NCBI RefSeq assembly: GCF_900115505.1
Contig: NZ_FOWQ01000004.1
Span: 118,250-182,249 of the forward strand
Length of the DNA stretch: 64,000 bases
Reading direction: 5' to 3'
Origin: Geodermatophilus dictyosporus
GTDB taxonomy: Bacteria; Actinomycetota; Actinomycetes; Mycobacteriales; Geodermatophilaceae
The translations under genes and the position numbers were made by a program. The notes beneath the pieces are model-generated. The model saw only the letters and a list, made by a program, of their open reading frames with translations, was not told where the DNA came from and ran no database searches. Below, piece after piece: positions 44,331-52,801 of this stretch (its first letter is position 1; each line of letters begins with the position of its first letter).

Positions 44331-44336
44331 TAGCGT
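44331..44336 (+). promoter_or_regulatory. probable -10 before the Cys-motif small gene
   Basis: TAGCGT, 24 bases past the hydrolase stop and 80 bases before ATG 44417. Confidence 0.4.
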
Positions 44337-44416
44337 GCGCAGCGACCGACAGGGAGACCGTCCCGACCGCGGCCCGGCACCGGGCGGCGCGGCGGGGCCA
44401 CCGGAGGGACACGGCC

Positions 44417-44719
44417 ATGCTGATCGACTGCGACTCGTGCACCGCGCGCGGCACCGGCTGCGCCGACTGCGTCGTCACCGTCCTGCTGGGGGCGCCGCCG
44501 GGGGAGCGGGGCACCGAGCCCGTGCTGCTGCCGGTGCCGCCGGTCCCGGCCCGCTGGTCGTCCGAGCGCGAGGACGCCCCGCGCCCGGGCGTGGTGGTGG
44601 AGTTCGACGACGTCGAGCGGCGCGCCGTCCGGGCCCTCGCCGAGGGGGGCCTGGTCCCTCCGCTGCGTCACCGTCCGGCCGGGTCGGCCCGACCGGGCGG
44701 ACGGCGGCGGACGGGCTGA
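44417..44719 (+). CDS. small Cys-motif protein, function unknown
   Basis: 100 residues. The N-terminus reads MLIDCDSCTARGTGCADCVVTVLLG: CxxC-n6-CxxC, a likely zinc ribbon or knuckle. The rest is Pro-rich, then a helix (DDVERRAVRALAEGGLVPPL). I recall similar proteins beside NlpC/P60 genes in other actinobacteria, but its job is not known. GGAGGG lies ten bases before ATG, a conventional site. It stands between two peptidoglycan-hydrolase genes. Confidence 0.8.
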   Translation: MLIDCDSCTARGTGCADCVVTVLLGAPPGERGTEPVLLPVPPVPARWSSEREDAPRPGVVVEFDDVERRAVRALAEGGLVPPLRHRPAGSARPGGRRRTG

Positions 44720-44804
44720 GGCCGAGGTGAGAGCCCTGGTCGGGACGCGCCGGCGTGGCGCGGCTCGGGACCGTGTGCTTCCCCACAGTCACCGGGACCC
44801 TCGT

Positions 44805-44833
44805 TTGTCACACCTGCACCACGTCCGTAGGGT
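44805..44833 (+). promoter_or_regulatory. sigma-70-like promoter of the riboswitch-controlled hydrolase
   Basis: TTGTCA (44805-44810), exactly 17 bases, then TAGGGT (44828-44833). The best two-hexamer promoter in the window. Transcription would start near 44840, giving a 5' leader of about 237 bases. Confidence 0.7.
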
Positions 44834-44934
44834 GACCCGCGTTCGGCCGGGTGGTCGTCACCCGATGCGAGGTGGCCTCGGCCGGACACCGCCGAGTCAC
44901 CGGACGCCGTCCACGGACGTGCGCGAGGTGAGCC

Positions 44935-45062
44935 GGGGACCCACCGCAGCACTGGGGTGAGTTCTCGTGTGCGCCGGACCCGTTCCGGTACACGGAGATA
45001 GGGCACGTCTTCCCAGCCCGAACCCGTCAGCTAACTCGGTAGGCGGTTGCTGAGGAAGAACG
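44935..45062 (+). ncRNA. ydaO/yuaA-type c-di-AMP riboswitch
   Basis: The leader carries the hallmarks of this class: a CTGGGGTGAG segment (44952-44961) and a 3' core CCGAACCCGTCAGCTAAC (45018-45035), then CGGTAGGCGG and GAGGAAG before the Shine-Dalgarno. The 357 bases between the flanking genes hold this aptamer plus the promoter above. Boundaries are approximate, by eye. In actinobacteria this riboswitch is known upstream of cell-wall hydrolase genes, and c-di-AMP typically turns expression off. Confidence 0.9.
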
Positions 45063-45076
45063 GAGAGCCGCCGACC

Positions 45077-46288
45077 GTGGCGACCCCCCGCCCTGCCCTG
45101 GGGCACGCACGCGCACAGTCCACCGCCGGCCGCAGCACCCGCACCACCCGGGCTGCCGGTCCGCACACCCCCTCGCTGGTCCGCCGCCTCGGCCGGGTCG
45201 TGCTCGTGGGGACCACCGCCAGCCTCACGCTGGCCCTCCTCCCCGGCACCGCCGCCGCCGACCCCGAGCAGGCCGACACGGCCGCGCAGGCCACCCAGCT
45301 CGCCGCCGAGGCCGGGCACCGGCTCGAGGTGGTCACCGAGCAGGTCAACGAGGCCCGCGAGGTGCTCACCCAGCAGCAGGCCGCCGTCGAGGAGGCCGAC
45401 CGCGCCGCCGCCGACGCCCGGTCGCAGCTCGACGCCCTCGACGGCCGGCTGCGCGAGGTCGCCCGCAGCGCCTACACGGCCGGCGACTCGATGGCCGAGC
45501 TCGACCTGCTGATGACCAGCGACTCCGCCGAGGACTTCGTCAGCTCGCTGGCCACCCTCGACCAGATCGCCGGGCACACCACCGACGTCCTGGCCGAGGT
45601 CGGCGAGGTCGCCGCGGCCGCGCGGCAGGCGCAGGCCGACGCCGAGCAGGCCGAGGCCGCCGCGCAGCAGAGCCTCGACGAGCTGTCCACCCAGGAGGAC
45701 CGCCTCCAGGACGACATCGCCGCGTACCAGGAGCAGGTCGCCGCGCTGACCGCCGCCGAGCAGGAGGCGGCCGCGGCCGCCCAGCGGGCGCTGGCCGCTC
45801 AGCAGACCGGCTCGGTCGGCGAGAGCGGCCCGGCCGCCGCGGTCCCGGCCGGGGCCGCCCCGGCCGACGCCGAGCCCGCGCCGGCGCCCGCCCCGGCGGC
45901 GCCCGCCCCGGCCCCGGCCCCGGCCGGCGGGGGCAGCGGCGCGGCGCAGAGCGCGGTGCAGACGGCGCTGGCGCAGGTCGGTGACGCCTACGTGTGGGGC
46001 GCCGGCGGCCCCGACGCCTTCGACTGCTCGGGTCTGACCCAGTACGCCTACGCGGCGGCGGGGATCAGCCTCCCGCACTCCAGCCGCATGCAGTCGCAGA
46101 TGGGCACCGCGGTCAGCCGCGCCGAGCTGCGGCCCGGCGACCTGGTCTTCTACTACAGCCCGGTCAGCCACGTGTCGCTGTACATCGGCAACGGCCAGAT
46201 GGTGCACGCCTCCACCTCCGGCCAGCCGGTGAAGGTCGTGTCGGTCGACTCGATGGGCGGCATCACCGGGATGCGGCGCATCGCCTAG
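45077..46288 (+). CDS. secreted NlpC/P60 endopeptidase (RipC/RipA-like)
   Basis: 403 residues. Long basic N-terminal region, then a signal-type hydrophobic stretch VVLVGTTASLTLALLPGTAAA (about 48-65). Coiled coil about 75-250 (Gln/Ala/Glu-rich), a Pro/Ala linker, and the NlpC/P60 domain with catalytic Cys317 in FDCSGLTQYAY and His in SHVSLYIG. Cuts peptidoglycan stem peptides at division. GTG 45077 chosen because GGAGAG lies about nine bases upstream, directly after the riboswitch. Confidence 0.93.
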   Translation: MATPRPALGHARAQSTAGRSTRTTRAAGPHTPSLVRRLGRVVLVGTTASLTLALLPGTAAADPEQADTAAQATQLAAEAGHRLEVVTEQVNEAREVLTQQQAAVEEADRAAADARSQLDALDGRLREVARSAYTAGDSMAELDLLMTSDSAEDFVSSLATLDQIAGHTTDVLAEVGEVAAAARQAQADAEQAEAAAQQSLDELSTQEDRLQDDIAAYQEQVAALTAAEQEAAAAAQRALAAQQTGSVGESGPAAAVPAGAAPADAEPAPAPAPAAPAPAPAPAGGGSGAAQSAVQTALAQVGDAYVWGAGGPDAFDCSGLTQYAYAAAGISLPHSSRMQSQMGTAVSRAELRPGDLVFYYSPVSHVSLYIGNGQMVHASTSGQPVKVVSVDSMGGITGMRRIA

Positions 46289-46328
46289 CGGAGGACCTCC
46301 CCGCGAGGGGCCGTCCCGGCACGTCGCC

Positions 46329-46359
46329 AGGGCCGGGGACCCGAGGGGTCCCCGGCCCT
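46329..46359 (+). terminator. terminator of the NlpC/P60 gene
   Basis: Perfect 13-bp inverted repeat (46329-46341 with 46347-46359), five-base loop, 41 bases past the stop. Confidence 0.8.
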
Positions 46360-46401
46360 CGCCGTCCCCGGAGCCGTCCGGGGCCCGGGCGCGGCGGCAC
46401 C

Positions 46402-46407
46402 TAGGAT
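46402..46407 (+). promoter_or_regulatory. leaderless promoter -10 (M48 protease and pimB)
   Basis: TAGGAT seven bases before GTG 46415. Confidence 0.6.
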
Positions 46408-46414
46408 CGGCCGG

Positions 46415-47695
46415 GTGGACGGTGCGCGCCGGGCCGGCGCTCGGGCCGCCCTCCTCGTGGCGGCCCTGCTCGGCGCCGCGTTCGTCGTGGTGGTCGCCGT
46501 CCGCACGCCCTGGACGCTGCTGCCCACCCCGCCCGGCGGGGCCACGCCGGCCAGCGCCGACGCCGGCCTGCCCGCCGCCGTCCTCGCGCGCGCCGAGGCC
46601 CTCGCCGCCGACATCCGCCCCGCCTCGGTGGCCAACCTGCTGCTCGGGCTGGCCACCTCCGCGCTGCTGGGCCTGACCCCGCTGGGCAGCCGGCTGGTGA
46701 CCGCGGCCGGCCGGCCGGTGGGCGGGCGCTGGGGCTGGCAGGTCCTGCTGGGCACCGTCGTGCTGGTGGTCGTGGGCCGGCTGGTCACGTTGCCGGTGGC
46801 GGCCTACGGCGAGGTCGTCCGGCACCGGTACGGGCTGTCCACCCGCTCCTGGCCGCTGTGGCTGCGCGACGTCGGCGTCTCCACCGCCATCGACGCCGGC
46901 CTGACCGCGCTGGTCGTGCTGGTGCTGGTCGCGCTCGCCCGGCGCACGCCGCGGACGTGGTGGGCCTGGGCGTCGGCCGGGGCCGCCGGGCTGGTGGTGG
47001 CCGGCTCCTTCCTCTACCCGGTGGTCATCGAGCCGGCGTTCAACACCTTCGCGCCGCTGCCGGCCGGCCAGCTGCGCACCGACCTGCTGGAGCTGGCCGA
47101 GGAGAGCGGCTCCCCGGTGCAGGACGTCCTCGTCGCCGACGCGTCCCGGCGGACGACGGCGCTCAACGCCTACGTGTCCGGCTTCGGCTCCACCCGCCGC
47201 GTCGTCCTCTACGACACACTCCTGGCCGACGTGCCCGCCGACGAGATCGAGTCGATCGTCGCGCACGAGCTCGGCCACGTGGCCACCGACGACGTCCTCA
47301 CCGGGACGCTCCTGGGGGCGCTGGGGGCCGGCGCCGCGGTCGCGCTGCTCGGCTGGCTGCTGTCCCGGGCGCCGCTGCTGCGCCGCGCCGGTGCCGACTC
47401 GCCCGGGGACCCCCGCGTGGTGCCACTGGTGCTGCTGCTGGTCTCGCTCGGTTCCCTGGTGGCCACCCCGGTGCAGAACCTGGTGTCGCGGCACGTCGAG
47501 GCCCGCGCCGACCTGTACGCGCTCGACCTCACCGGGGACGCGGCCGCCTTCATCGAGATGCAGCGCCGGCTGGCCGAGACCAACGTGTCCGACCCGAGCC
47601 CGCCGACGCCCTGGCAGTGGTGGTTCGGGTCGCACCCGACGACGGCACAGCGGATCGCCCTGGCCGAGGACTGGCTGCGGCTGGGCGAGCGGTGA
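46415..47695 (+). CDS. Ste24/HtpX-like M48 membrane metallopeptidase
   Basis: 426 residues. Several membrane segments, including an early one (ARAALLVAALLGAAFVVVVAV) and a pair around the catalytic domain. The zinc motif HELGH is in SIVAHELGHVATDD, and the third ligand Glu in the SRHVEARADLYAL segment, as in CAAX-type proteases. C-terminal WFGSHPTTAQRI is the family end. The stop overlaps pimB (GTGA), so they are co-expressed. Substrate unknown. Confidence 0.92.
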   Translation: MDGARRAGARAALLVAALLGAAFVVVVAVRTPWTLLPTPPGGATPASADAGLPAAVLARAEALAADIRPASVANLLLGLATSALLGLTPLGSRLVTAAGRPVGGRWGWQVLLGTVVLVVVGRLVTLPVAAYGEVVRHRYGLSTRSWPLWLRDVGVSTAIDAGLTALVVLVLVALARRTPRTWWAWASAGAAGLVVAGSFLYPVVIEPAFNTFAPLPAGQLRTDLLELAEESGSPVQDVLVADASRRTTALNAYVSGFGSTRRVVLYDTLLADVPADEIESIVAHELGHVATDDVLTGTLLGALGAGAAVALLGWLLSRAPLLRRAGADSPGDPRVVPLVLLLVSLGSLVATPVQNLVSRHVEARADLYALDLTGDAAAFIEMQRRLAETNVSDPSPPTPWQWWFGSHPTTAQRIALAEDWLRLGER

Positions 47696-48834
47696 GCCGG
47701 CCGCACCGCACGCTCGTCGTCACCAACGACTTCCCCCCGCGGCAGGGCGGCATCCAGACCTTCGTGGCCGCGCTGCTGGAGCGGCGCCCGCCGGAGTCGC
47801 TGGTGGTGCTCGCCTCCCGCTCACCGGGCTGGGAGGCGCACGACGCGCGGCTGCCCTACCGCGTCGTGCGCCGGGACACGGGCCTGCTGCTGCCCACCCC
47901 CGGCACCGCCCGTGCCGCCGTCACGCTGGCCGCCGAGCACGGGTGCCACACCGCCTTCTTCGGCGCGGCCGCCCCGCTCGGGCTGCTCGCCCCGGCGCTG
48001 CGGGCCGCCGGCGTCCGCCACCTCGTCGGCGCCACGCACGGCCACGAGACCGGCTGGGTGGCGCTGCCCGGGGCCCGCGGGGTGATGCGCCGCATCGCCG
48101 GCGGGCTCGACGTCCTCACCTACATCAGCGAGTACACCCGCGGCCGGCTGGCACCGGCGCTGGCCGGCCGCACCCGGCTCGCGCAGCTCTCACCCGGCGT
48201 CGACGTCGACCGGTTCACCCCGGCCGCCGACGGCAGCGAGGTGCGCCGCCGCCACGGGCTGGGGGAGGGGCCGGTGGTGGTGTGCGTGTCCCGCCTGGTG
48301 CCCCGCAAGGGACAGGACGTGCTCGTGGCGGCCTGGCCCCGGGTGCTCGCCCGGCACCCCGGTGCGCAGCTGCTGCTGGTGGGCGGCGGGCCGCTGGAGG
48401 CCGACCTGCGCCGGGCGGTCGCCGCGCGGGGCCTGCAGCGCTCGGTCGTCCTCGCCGGTCCGGTGCCGCCCGCCCGGCTGCCCGAGCACTACGCGGCCGG
48501 CGACGTCTTCGCCATGCCCTGCCGCACCCGTCGCGCCGGCCTCGACGTGGAGGGGCTCGGCATGGTCTACCTCGAGGCCGCCGCGTGCGGGCTGCCGGTC
48601 GTCGCGGGGACCTCCGGCGGCGCGCCGGAGGCCGTCCGCGACGGCGTGACCGGCACCGTCGTCGGCGACCCCCGCGACCCGGCGGCGGTCGCCGACGCCG
48701 TCACCGCCCTGCTCGACGACCCGGCGCGGGCCCGGGCCGTGGGCGCGGCCGGCCGGGCGTGGGTGGAGCAGCGCTGGTCGTGGACGACGATCGCCGCCAC
48801 CTTCGCCGACCTGCTCGCACCACCGGCCCCGTGA
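47692..48834 (+). CDS. pimB: GT4 mannosyltransferase, PimB-like
   Basis: 380 residues. GT-B fold: N-terminal VVTNDFPPRQGGIQTF, the nucleotide-sugar half with LVPRKGQDVLV and the GT4 signature EGLGMVYLEAAACGLPVVAG (Glu of the EX7E motif). Probably adds the second mannose to phosphatidylinositol mannoside, judging by similarity and by the neighbouring fadD15-like gene, an arrangement I recall from mycobacteria. GTG start overlaps the M48 gene. Confidence 0.88.
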   Translation: MSRPHRTLVVTNDFPPRQGGIQTFVAALLERRPPESLVVLASRSPGWEAHDARLPYRVVRRDTGLLLPTPGTARAAVTLAAEHGCHTAFFGAAAPLGLLAPALRAAGVRHLVGATHGHETGWVALPGARGVMRRIAGGLDVLTYISEYTRGRLAPALAGRTRLAQLSPGVDVDRFTPAADGSEVRRRHGLGEGPVVVCVSRLVPRKGQDVLVAAWPRVLARHPGAQLLLVGGGPLEADLRRAVAARGLQRSVVLAGPVPPARLPEHYAAGDVFAMPCRTRRAGLDVEGLGMVYLEAAACGLPVVAGTSGGAPEAVRDGVTGTVVGDPRDPAAVADAVTALLDDPARARAVGAAGRAWVEQRWSWTTIAATFADLLAPPAP

Positions 48835-48844
48835 GCGGCCCGCC

Positions 48845-50638
48845 TCAGCGGGCGTAGAGCTCCTCGACCTCGGCGTCGAACTCCTTCATCACCACGGCCC
48901 GCTTGAGCTTCAGGCTCGGGGTGAGCATCCCGTTGTCCTCGGTGAAGTCGGTGCCCAGCACCCGGTACTTCTTGATCGCCTCCGCCTGGGACACCGCCTT
49001 GTTGGCCTCGGCGACGGCGGCGTCGAGCTCGGCCCGGATGTCGGGGTCGTCGGCCAGCTGCTCGACGGGGGTGTCGGCCGGCCGGCCCCTGGACTGCAGC
49101 CACAGCGGGAGCGCCTCGGCGTCGAGGGTGACCAGCGCGGCGATGAAGGGCCGCTGGTCGCCGACGACGATGCACTGGCTGACCAGCCGGTGCGAGCGCA
49201 GCCGGTCCTCCAGGACCGCGGGGGCGACGTTCTTGCCGCCGGCGGTCACCAGGATCTCCTTCTTCCGGCCGGTGATCCGGAGGAACCCGTCGGCGTCGAT
49301 CTCGCCGATGTCGCCGGTGGCGAACCAGCCGTCGGCGTCGATCGCCTCGGCGGTGGCCTGCGGGTTGTTCCAGTAGCCGCGCATGACCACGCCGCCGCGG
49401 ATGAGGACCTCACCGTCGTCGGCGATGCGGAAGCCGACACCGGGCAGCGGCCGGCCGACGGTGCCGATGCGGACGGCCTCGTCGTGGTTGACCGACGCGG
49501 CTGCCGTCGTCTCGGTGAGGCCGTAGCCCTCGTAGACGGTGACGCCGATGCCGCGGAAGAAGTGCCCGAGCCGCTCGCCGAGCGGGGCGCCGCCGGAGAT
49601 GGCGCCCTTGCAGCGGCCGCCGAGCGCGGCGCGCAGCTTGCCGTAGACCAGCCGGTCGAACAGCGCGTGCTGCACGCGCAGCGCCAGCCCGGGACCGCCG
49701 GTGTCCTGCGCGCGCGACCAGTCGATGGCGACCCGCGCCGCGCGGTCGAAGATGCGGCCCTTGCCGTCGGCGTCGGCCTTGGCCTTCGCGGAGTTGTAGA
49801 CCTTCTCGAACACCCGGGGGACGGCGAGCACGAACGTCGGCTGGAAGGCGCCGAGGTCCTCGACCAGGTTCTTCACGTCGGGGGTGTGGCCGGTGACGGT
49901 GCGCGTCTTGACCGCGCCCACCTGCAGCACCCGCGCCAGCACGTGCGCCAGCGGGATGAACAGCAGCAGCGAGTCCTCCTCGCCGAGGAGCCGGTGCAGC
50001 AGCGTGATGCCGTTGTCGATCTCGAAGAGGAAGTTGCCGTGGGTCAGCTCGCAGCCCTTGGGCCGGCCGGTGGTGCCGCTGGTGTAGATCAGCGTGGCCA
50101 GGCTGTCGGCGTCGAGCGTGGCGCGGCGGGCCGCGAGCTCGCTGTCGGGCACCCCAGCACCCGCGGCGGTGAGCGCGCCGACGGCGTCGTCCTCGATGAC
50201 GTAGAGCGGCCCGAGGTCGGGGGCCTGCTCGCGGACCGAGTCGACGGCGACCGCGTGCTCGGGCCGCTCGACGACGGCGACGACGGCACCGGAGTCGGCG
50301 AGGATCCAGGCGACCTGGTCGGCGCTGGAGGTCTCGTAGACCGGCACGGTGACCGCGCCGGCGGTCCAGATCGCGAAGTCGAGCAGCGGCCACTCGTAGC
50401 GGGTCTTGGCCTGCAGCGCGACCCGGTCGCCGGGGCCGACGCCCGCGGCGATGAGCCCCTTGGCGACGCCGGCGACCTGGTCGCCGAACTCCCGCCAGGT
50501 GACGTCCTCCCACCGGCCGCCGCGCTGGACCCGCAGGCCGACGTCGTCGCCGTGCCGGGCGACGTTGTCGGCCAGCAGGTCGGGGAGGGCCGCGTCATGG
50601 CCCACCTGGGTCCTCGCCGGGACGCTGTACTCGCGCAC
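48845..50638 (-). CDS. long-chain fatty-acid--CoA ligase (FadD15-like)
   Basis: 597 residues. AMP-forming acyl-CoA synthetase: P-loop-like LIYTSGTTGRPKGCELTH, VYEGYGLTETTAA, and the C-terminal GWFATGDIGEIDADGFLRITGRKKE hinge with GGKNVAP. These are the long-chain ACS motifs. The open frame extends 51 bases upstream, but GTG 50638 has a GGAAGGA site ten bases before it and starts before the first conserved block. TAGATT at 50709-50714 (minus strand) may be its -10. Converges on pimB with a ten-base gap. Confidence 0.93.
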   Translation of the reverse strand: MREYSVPARTQVGHDAALPDLLADNVARHGDDVGLRVQRGGRWEDVTWREFGDQVAGVAKGLIAAGVGPGDRVALQAKTRYEWPLLDFAIWTAGAVTVPVYETSSADQVAWILADSGAVVAVVERPEHAVAVDSVREQAPDLGPLYVIEDDAVGALTAAGAGVPDSELAARRATLDADSLATLIYTSGTTGRPKGCELTHGNFLFEIDNGITLLHRLLGEEDSLLLFIPLAHVLARVLQVGAVKTRTVTGHTPDVKNLVEDLGAFQPTFVLAVPRVFEKVYNSAKAKADADGKGRIFDRAARVAIDWSRAQDTGGPGLALRVQHALFDRLVYGKLRAALGGRCKGAISGGAPLGERLGHFFRGIGVTVYEGYGLTETTAAASVNHDEAVRIGTVGRPLPGVGFRIADDGEVLIRGGVVMRGYWNNPQATAEAIDADGWFATGDIGEIDADGFLRITGRKKEILVTAGGKNVAPAVLEDRLRSHRLVSQCIVVGDQRPFIAALVTLDAEALPLWLQSRGRPADTPVEQLADDPDIRAELDAAVAEANKAVSQAEAIKKYRVLGTDFTEDNGMLTPSLKLKRAVVMKEFDAEVEELYAR

Positions 50639-50780
50639 GCTCGGTCCTTCCTGCCCGCTCGGCCGGGGCGCCGGTGCCCGCGGTCCCACCGCGGGACACG
50701 TCGGCGCGAATCTACCGGGTGCTGCTACCGGTGAGTAGGCGCACGTCGGCCGCCCGGCGGGCAGGCGGGGACCGAGCGGC

Positions 50781-50786
50781 TAGCCT
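50781..50786 (+). promoter_or_regulatory. leaderless promoter -10 (SRPBCC operon)
   Basis: TAGCCT six bases before ATG 50793. Confidence 0.6.
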
Positions 50787-50792
50787 CGTCGC

Positions 50793-51224
50793 ATGGCCGA
50801 GCAGTCCACCCAGTCGATCGTCGTCTCGGCGCCGGCGTCCGAGGTGATGGCGGTGATCGCCGACTTCCCGGCCTATCCGCAGTGGGTCGGCGCGGCCAAG
50901 ACCGTCGAGGTGCTCGAGACCGGGCCGGACGGCCGCGCCCGGCGGGTGCGCTTCGTCATCGACGCCACGGTGCTCACCGACGACTACGTCCTCGACTACA
51001 CCTGGGACGGCGACCGGCAGGTGTCCTGGACGCTCGTCCGCAGCAAGATCATGAAGCGGCAGGACGGCTCCTACACGCTCGTCGAGGCCGGCGGGGGCAC
51101 CGAGGTGACCTACCGGCTCACCGTCGACATGGCGGTGCCGATGATCGGGATGCTCAAGCGGCGGGCGGAGAAGGTCATCCTCGACACCGCGCTCAAGGAG
51201 CTCAAGAAGCGCGTCGAGGGCTGA
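50793..51224 (+). CDS. SRPBCC/START-like (cyclase/dehydrase family) protein
   Basis: 143 residues with a helix-grip fold: SIVVSAPASEVMAVIADFPAYPQW (polyketide-cyclase type start), RVRFVIDATVLTDDYVLDY, and VTYRLTVDMAVPMIGMLKRRAEKVI. Probably binds a hydrophobic ligand. Similar to a mycobacterial secreted/cytosolic START-like protein of the same location. Starts a run of four forward genes with gaps of 6, -4 and 0 bases. Leaderless start. Confidence 0.88.
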   Translation: MAEQSTQSIVVSAPASEVMAVIADFPAYPQWVGAAKTVEVLETGPDGRARRVRFVIDATVLTDDYVLDYTWDGDRQVSWTLVRSKIMKRQDGSYTLVEAGGGTEVTYRLTVDMAVPMIGMLKRRAEKVILDTALKELKKRVEG

Positions 51225-51230
51225 GCAGGC

Positions 51231-52448
51231 GTGCCGACCCTGCTGTTCACCGGTCCCGGGGGTGCCGGGACCACCACGCTGGCGGCCGCCGCCGCGGTCC
51301 GCGCCGCCCGCGCCGGGCGCCGCGCCGTCCTCGTCACGGGCCAGCGGCCGCCCTCCGGCGCGGCGGAGCAGCCGGGGCTCGACGTCGTCCGGGTCGACCC
51401 CCAGGCGGACTTCGGCACCTTCTGGGCCGGCCGGGCCGGGGAGCTGAGCGGCGCCGCCCCCGGCCTCGCGCTGCCGCCGGCCACGTCGGTGGTGCCGCTG
51501 CCGGGGACCGGCGAGCTGGCGCTGCTGGCCGCCCTGGGCCGGGTGCCCGACGGTGCCCACACCGATACCGACGTCGTCGTCGACGCCGGCCCGCTGGCCG
51601 CGGCCGCGGCGCTGGTGGCCCTGCCCGGCGCGCTGCGCTGGTGGCTGGAGCAGGCCCTGCCGACGCGGGTCCGGGTGCTGGCCGCCGTCCGCACCGCCGC
51701 CGTCCGCGCGGGCACGCTGCGCCGCGGGGCGGCCGACCTGGTGCTCGAGGCGGTCCCGGAGCTCGAGGCACTGCTGCAGCGGCAGGCGCTGACCGACCCC
51801 GGCGCGACCGCCGTCTGGCTGGTCGCCCTGCCCCGGCCGGCCGCCGCCGCCGACCTGCGCCGCGCGGCCACCGCGCTGGCCGTGCACGGGCAGCGCCCGG
51901 CCGGCGTGCTGGTGCGCGTGCTGCCCGAGGGCGGCGCCGGGGACTGGTGGACCGCCCGCCTGGGCGAGCAGGAGGCCGCGCTCGCCACGCTGGCCGGGGT
52001 CGCGCCGGTGCACACGGTCCCGGAGACGGCGTCCGCGCCGGAGGACGCCGGCGCGCTCGCCGCCCTCCTGCCCGACCTGCCGGGCCCGTCCGCGGGTCCT
52101 GCGGCGCCGGCGCCCGAGCGGGTGGAGGGCGGCTGGCGGCTGACCGTGCCGCTGCCCTTCGCCGAGCGGGAGGACGTGCAGCTGACCCGCTGGGAGGACG
52201 AGCTGGTGGTCACCGCCGCCGGCGCCCGCCGGTCGCTGCGCCTCGACGCGCTGCTGCGGCGCTGCGTGGTGACCGCGGGCACCCTGGCCGCGGCGGGGAC
52301 CGGCGCCGCCCGGCTCGAGGTCGGGTTCGCGGCGGATCCGGAGCTGTGGCCGGCCGACCTGCTGGCCGCCCAGGCGGGGAACGGCAGCGAGGACGTCGGC
52401 GAGGGCATCGGCGAGGACGTCGGCGAGGACATCGGGAGGACGCGGTGA
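51231..52448 (+). CDS. ArsA-family ATPase-like protein with altered P-loop
   Basis: 405 residues. N-terminus LFTGPGGAGTTTLAAAAAV aligns with the ArsA/Get3 deviant Walker A (GKGGVGKT), but both signature lysines are lost: the first K is P, the GKT lysine is T. The Asp of the switch/Walker-B-like VVVDAGPLA remains. The C-terminal domain (VEGGWRLTVPLPFAEREDVQLTRWEDELVV) is the HSP20-like domain of this family. The tail has a tandem 12-bp repeat (EDVGEGIGEDVGEDIG). ATP hydrolysis is doubtful. GTG start six bases past the SRPBCC stop. Confidence 0.82.
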   Translation: MPTLLFTGPGGAGTTTLAAAAAVRAARAGRRAVLVTGQRPPSGAAEQPGLDVVRVDPQADFGTFWAGRAGELSGAAPGLALPPATSVVPLPGTGELALLAALGRVPDGAHTDTDVVVDAGPLAAAAALVALPGALRWWLEQALPTRVRVLAAVRTAAVRAGTLRRGAADLVLEAVPELEALLQRQALTDPGATAVWLVALPRPAAAADLRRAATALAVHGQRPAGVLVRVLPEGGAGDWWTARLGEQEAALATLAGVAPVHTVPETASAPEDAGALAALLPDLPGPSAGPAAPAPERVEGGWRLTVPLPFAEREDVQLTRWEDELVVTAAGARRSLRLDALLRRCVVTAGTLAAAGTGAARLEVGFAADPELWPADLLAAQAGNGSEDVGEGIGEDVGEDIGRTR

Positions 52449-52801
52449 GCGAGGGAGCCGACTGGCTCGACGAGGCGCGGCGGGTGGTCGCCGGGCTGGG
52501 GCAGGCGGTGGTGCGGTCCTGGGCCGAGACCGACCCGGGCCCGGGCGCGGAGGGCGCCGGGCACGTCCCGGGCGGCAACTGCCAGTGGTGCCCGGTCTGC
52601 CGGCTGGCCGCCGTGGCGCGCCGGCCGGAGGTGACCGAGGCGCTGGCCGACGCGCTGACCACCGCGGCCGCCGCACTGCGCACCGTCGCCGAGCAGCAGC
52701 CGGCACCGCCGGCCGGGACACCGGGGCGGGCCCCGGCGGAGGCGCCCGGCGAGGCGGGCCCCCCGGCGTCGGTACCGGTGCAGCACATCGAGATCGGCTG
52801 A
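52445..52801 (+). CDS. small CxxCPxC protein, function unknown
   Basis: 118 residues. One motif, GGNCQWCPVCRLAAVAR (CxxCPxC), could bind zinc; N-terminal helix WLDEARRVVAGLGQAVV and a hydrophobic helix LTTAAAALRTVAEQQ. The C-terminus is Pro/Ala-rich. It overlaps the ArsA-like gene by four bases (GTGA) and abuts the glucokinase gene with no gap. No named family assigned; I recall a similar gene after the ArsA-like one in mycobacteria and streptomycetes. Confidence 0.75.
   Translation: MSEGADWLDEARRVVAGLGQAVVRSWAETDPGPGAEGAGHVPGGNCQWCPVCRLAAVARRPEVTEALADALTTAAAALRTVAEQQPAPPAGTPGRAPAEAPGEAGPPASVPVQHIEIG

Noticed and set aside
40552-44514. Single 1320-residue protein joining exonuclease and downstream hydrolase antisense
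   Set aside because: The exonuclease starts at 42390 with its own -10 box; the upstream extension is antisense to the hydrolase.
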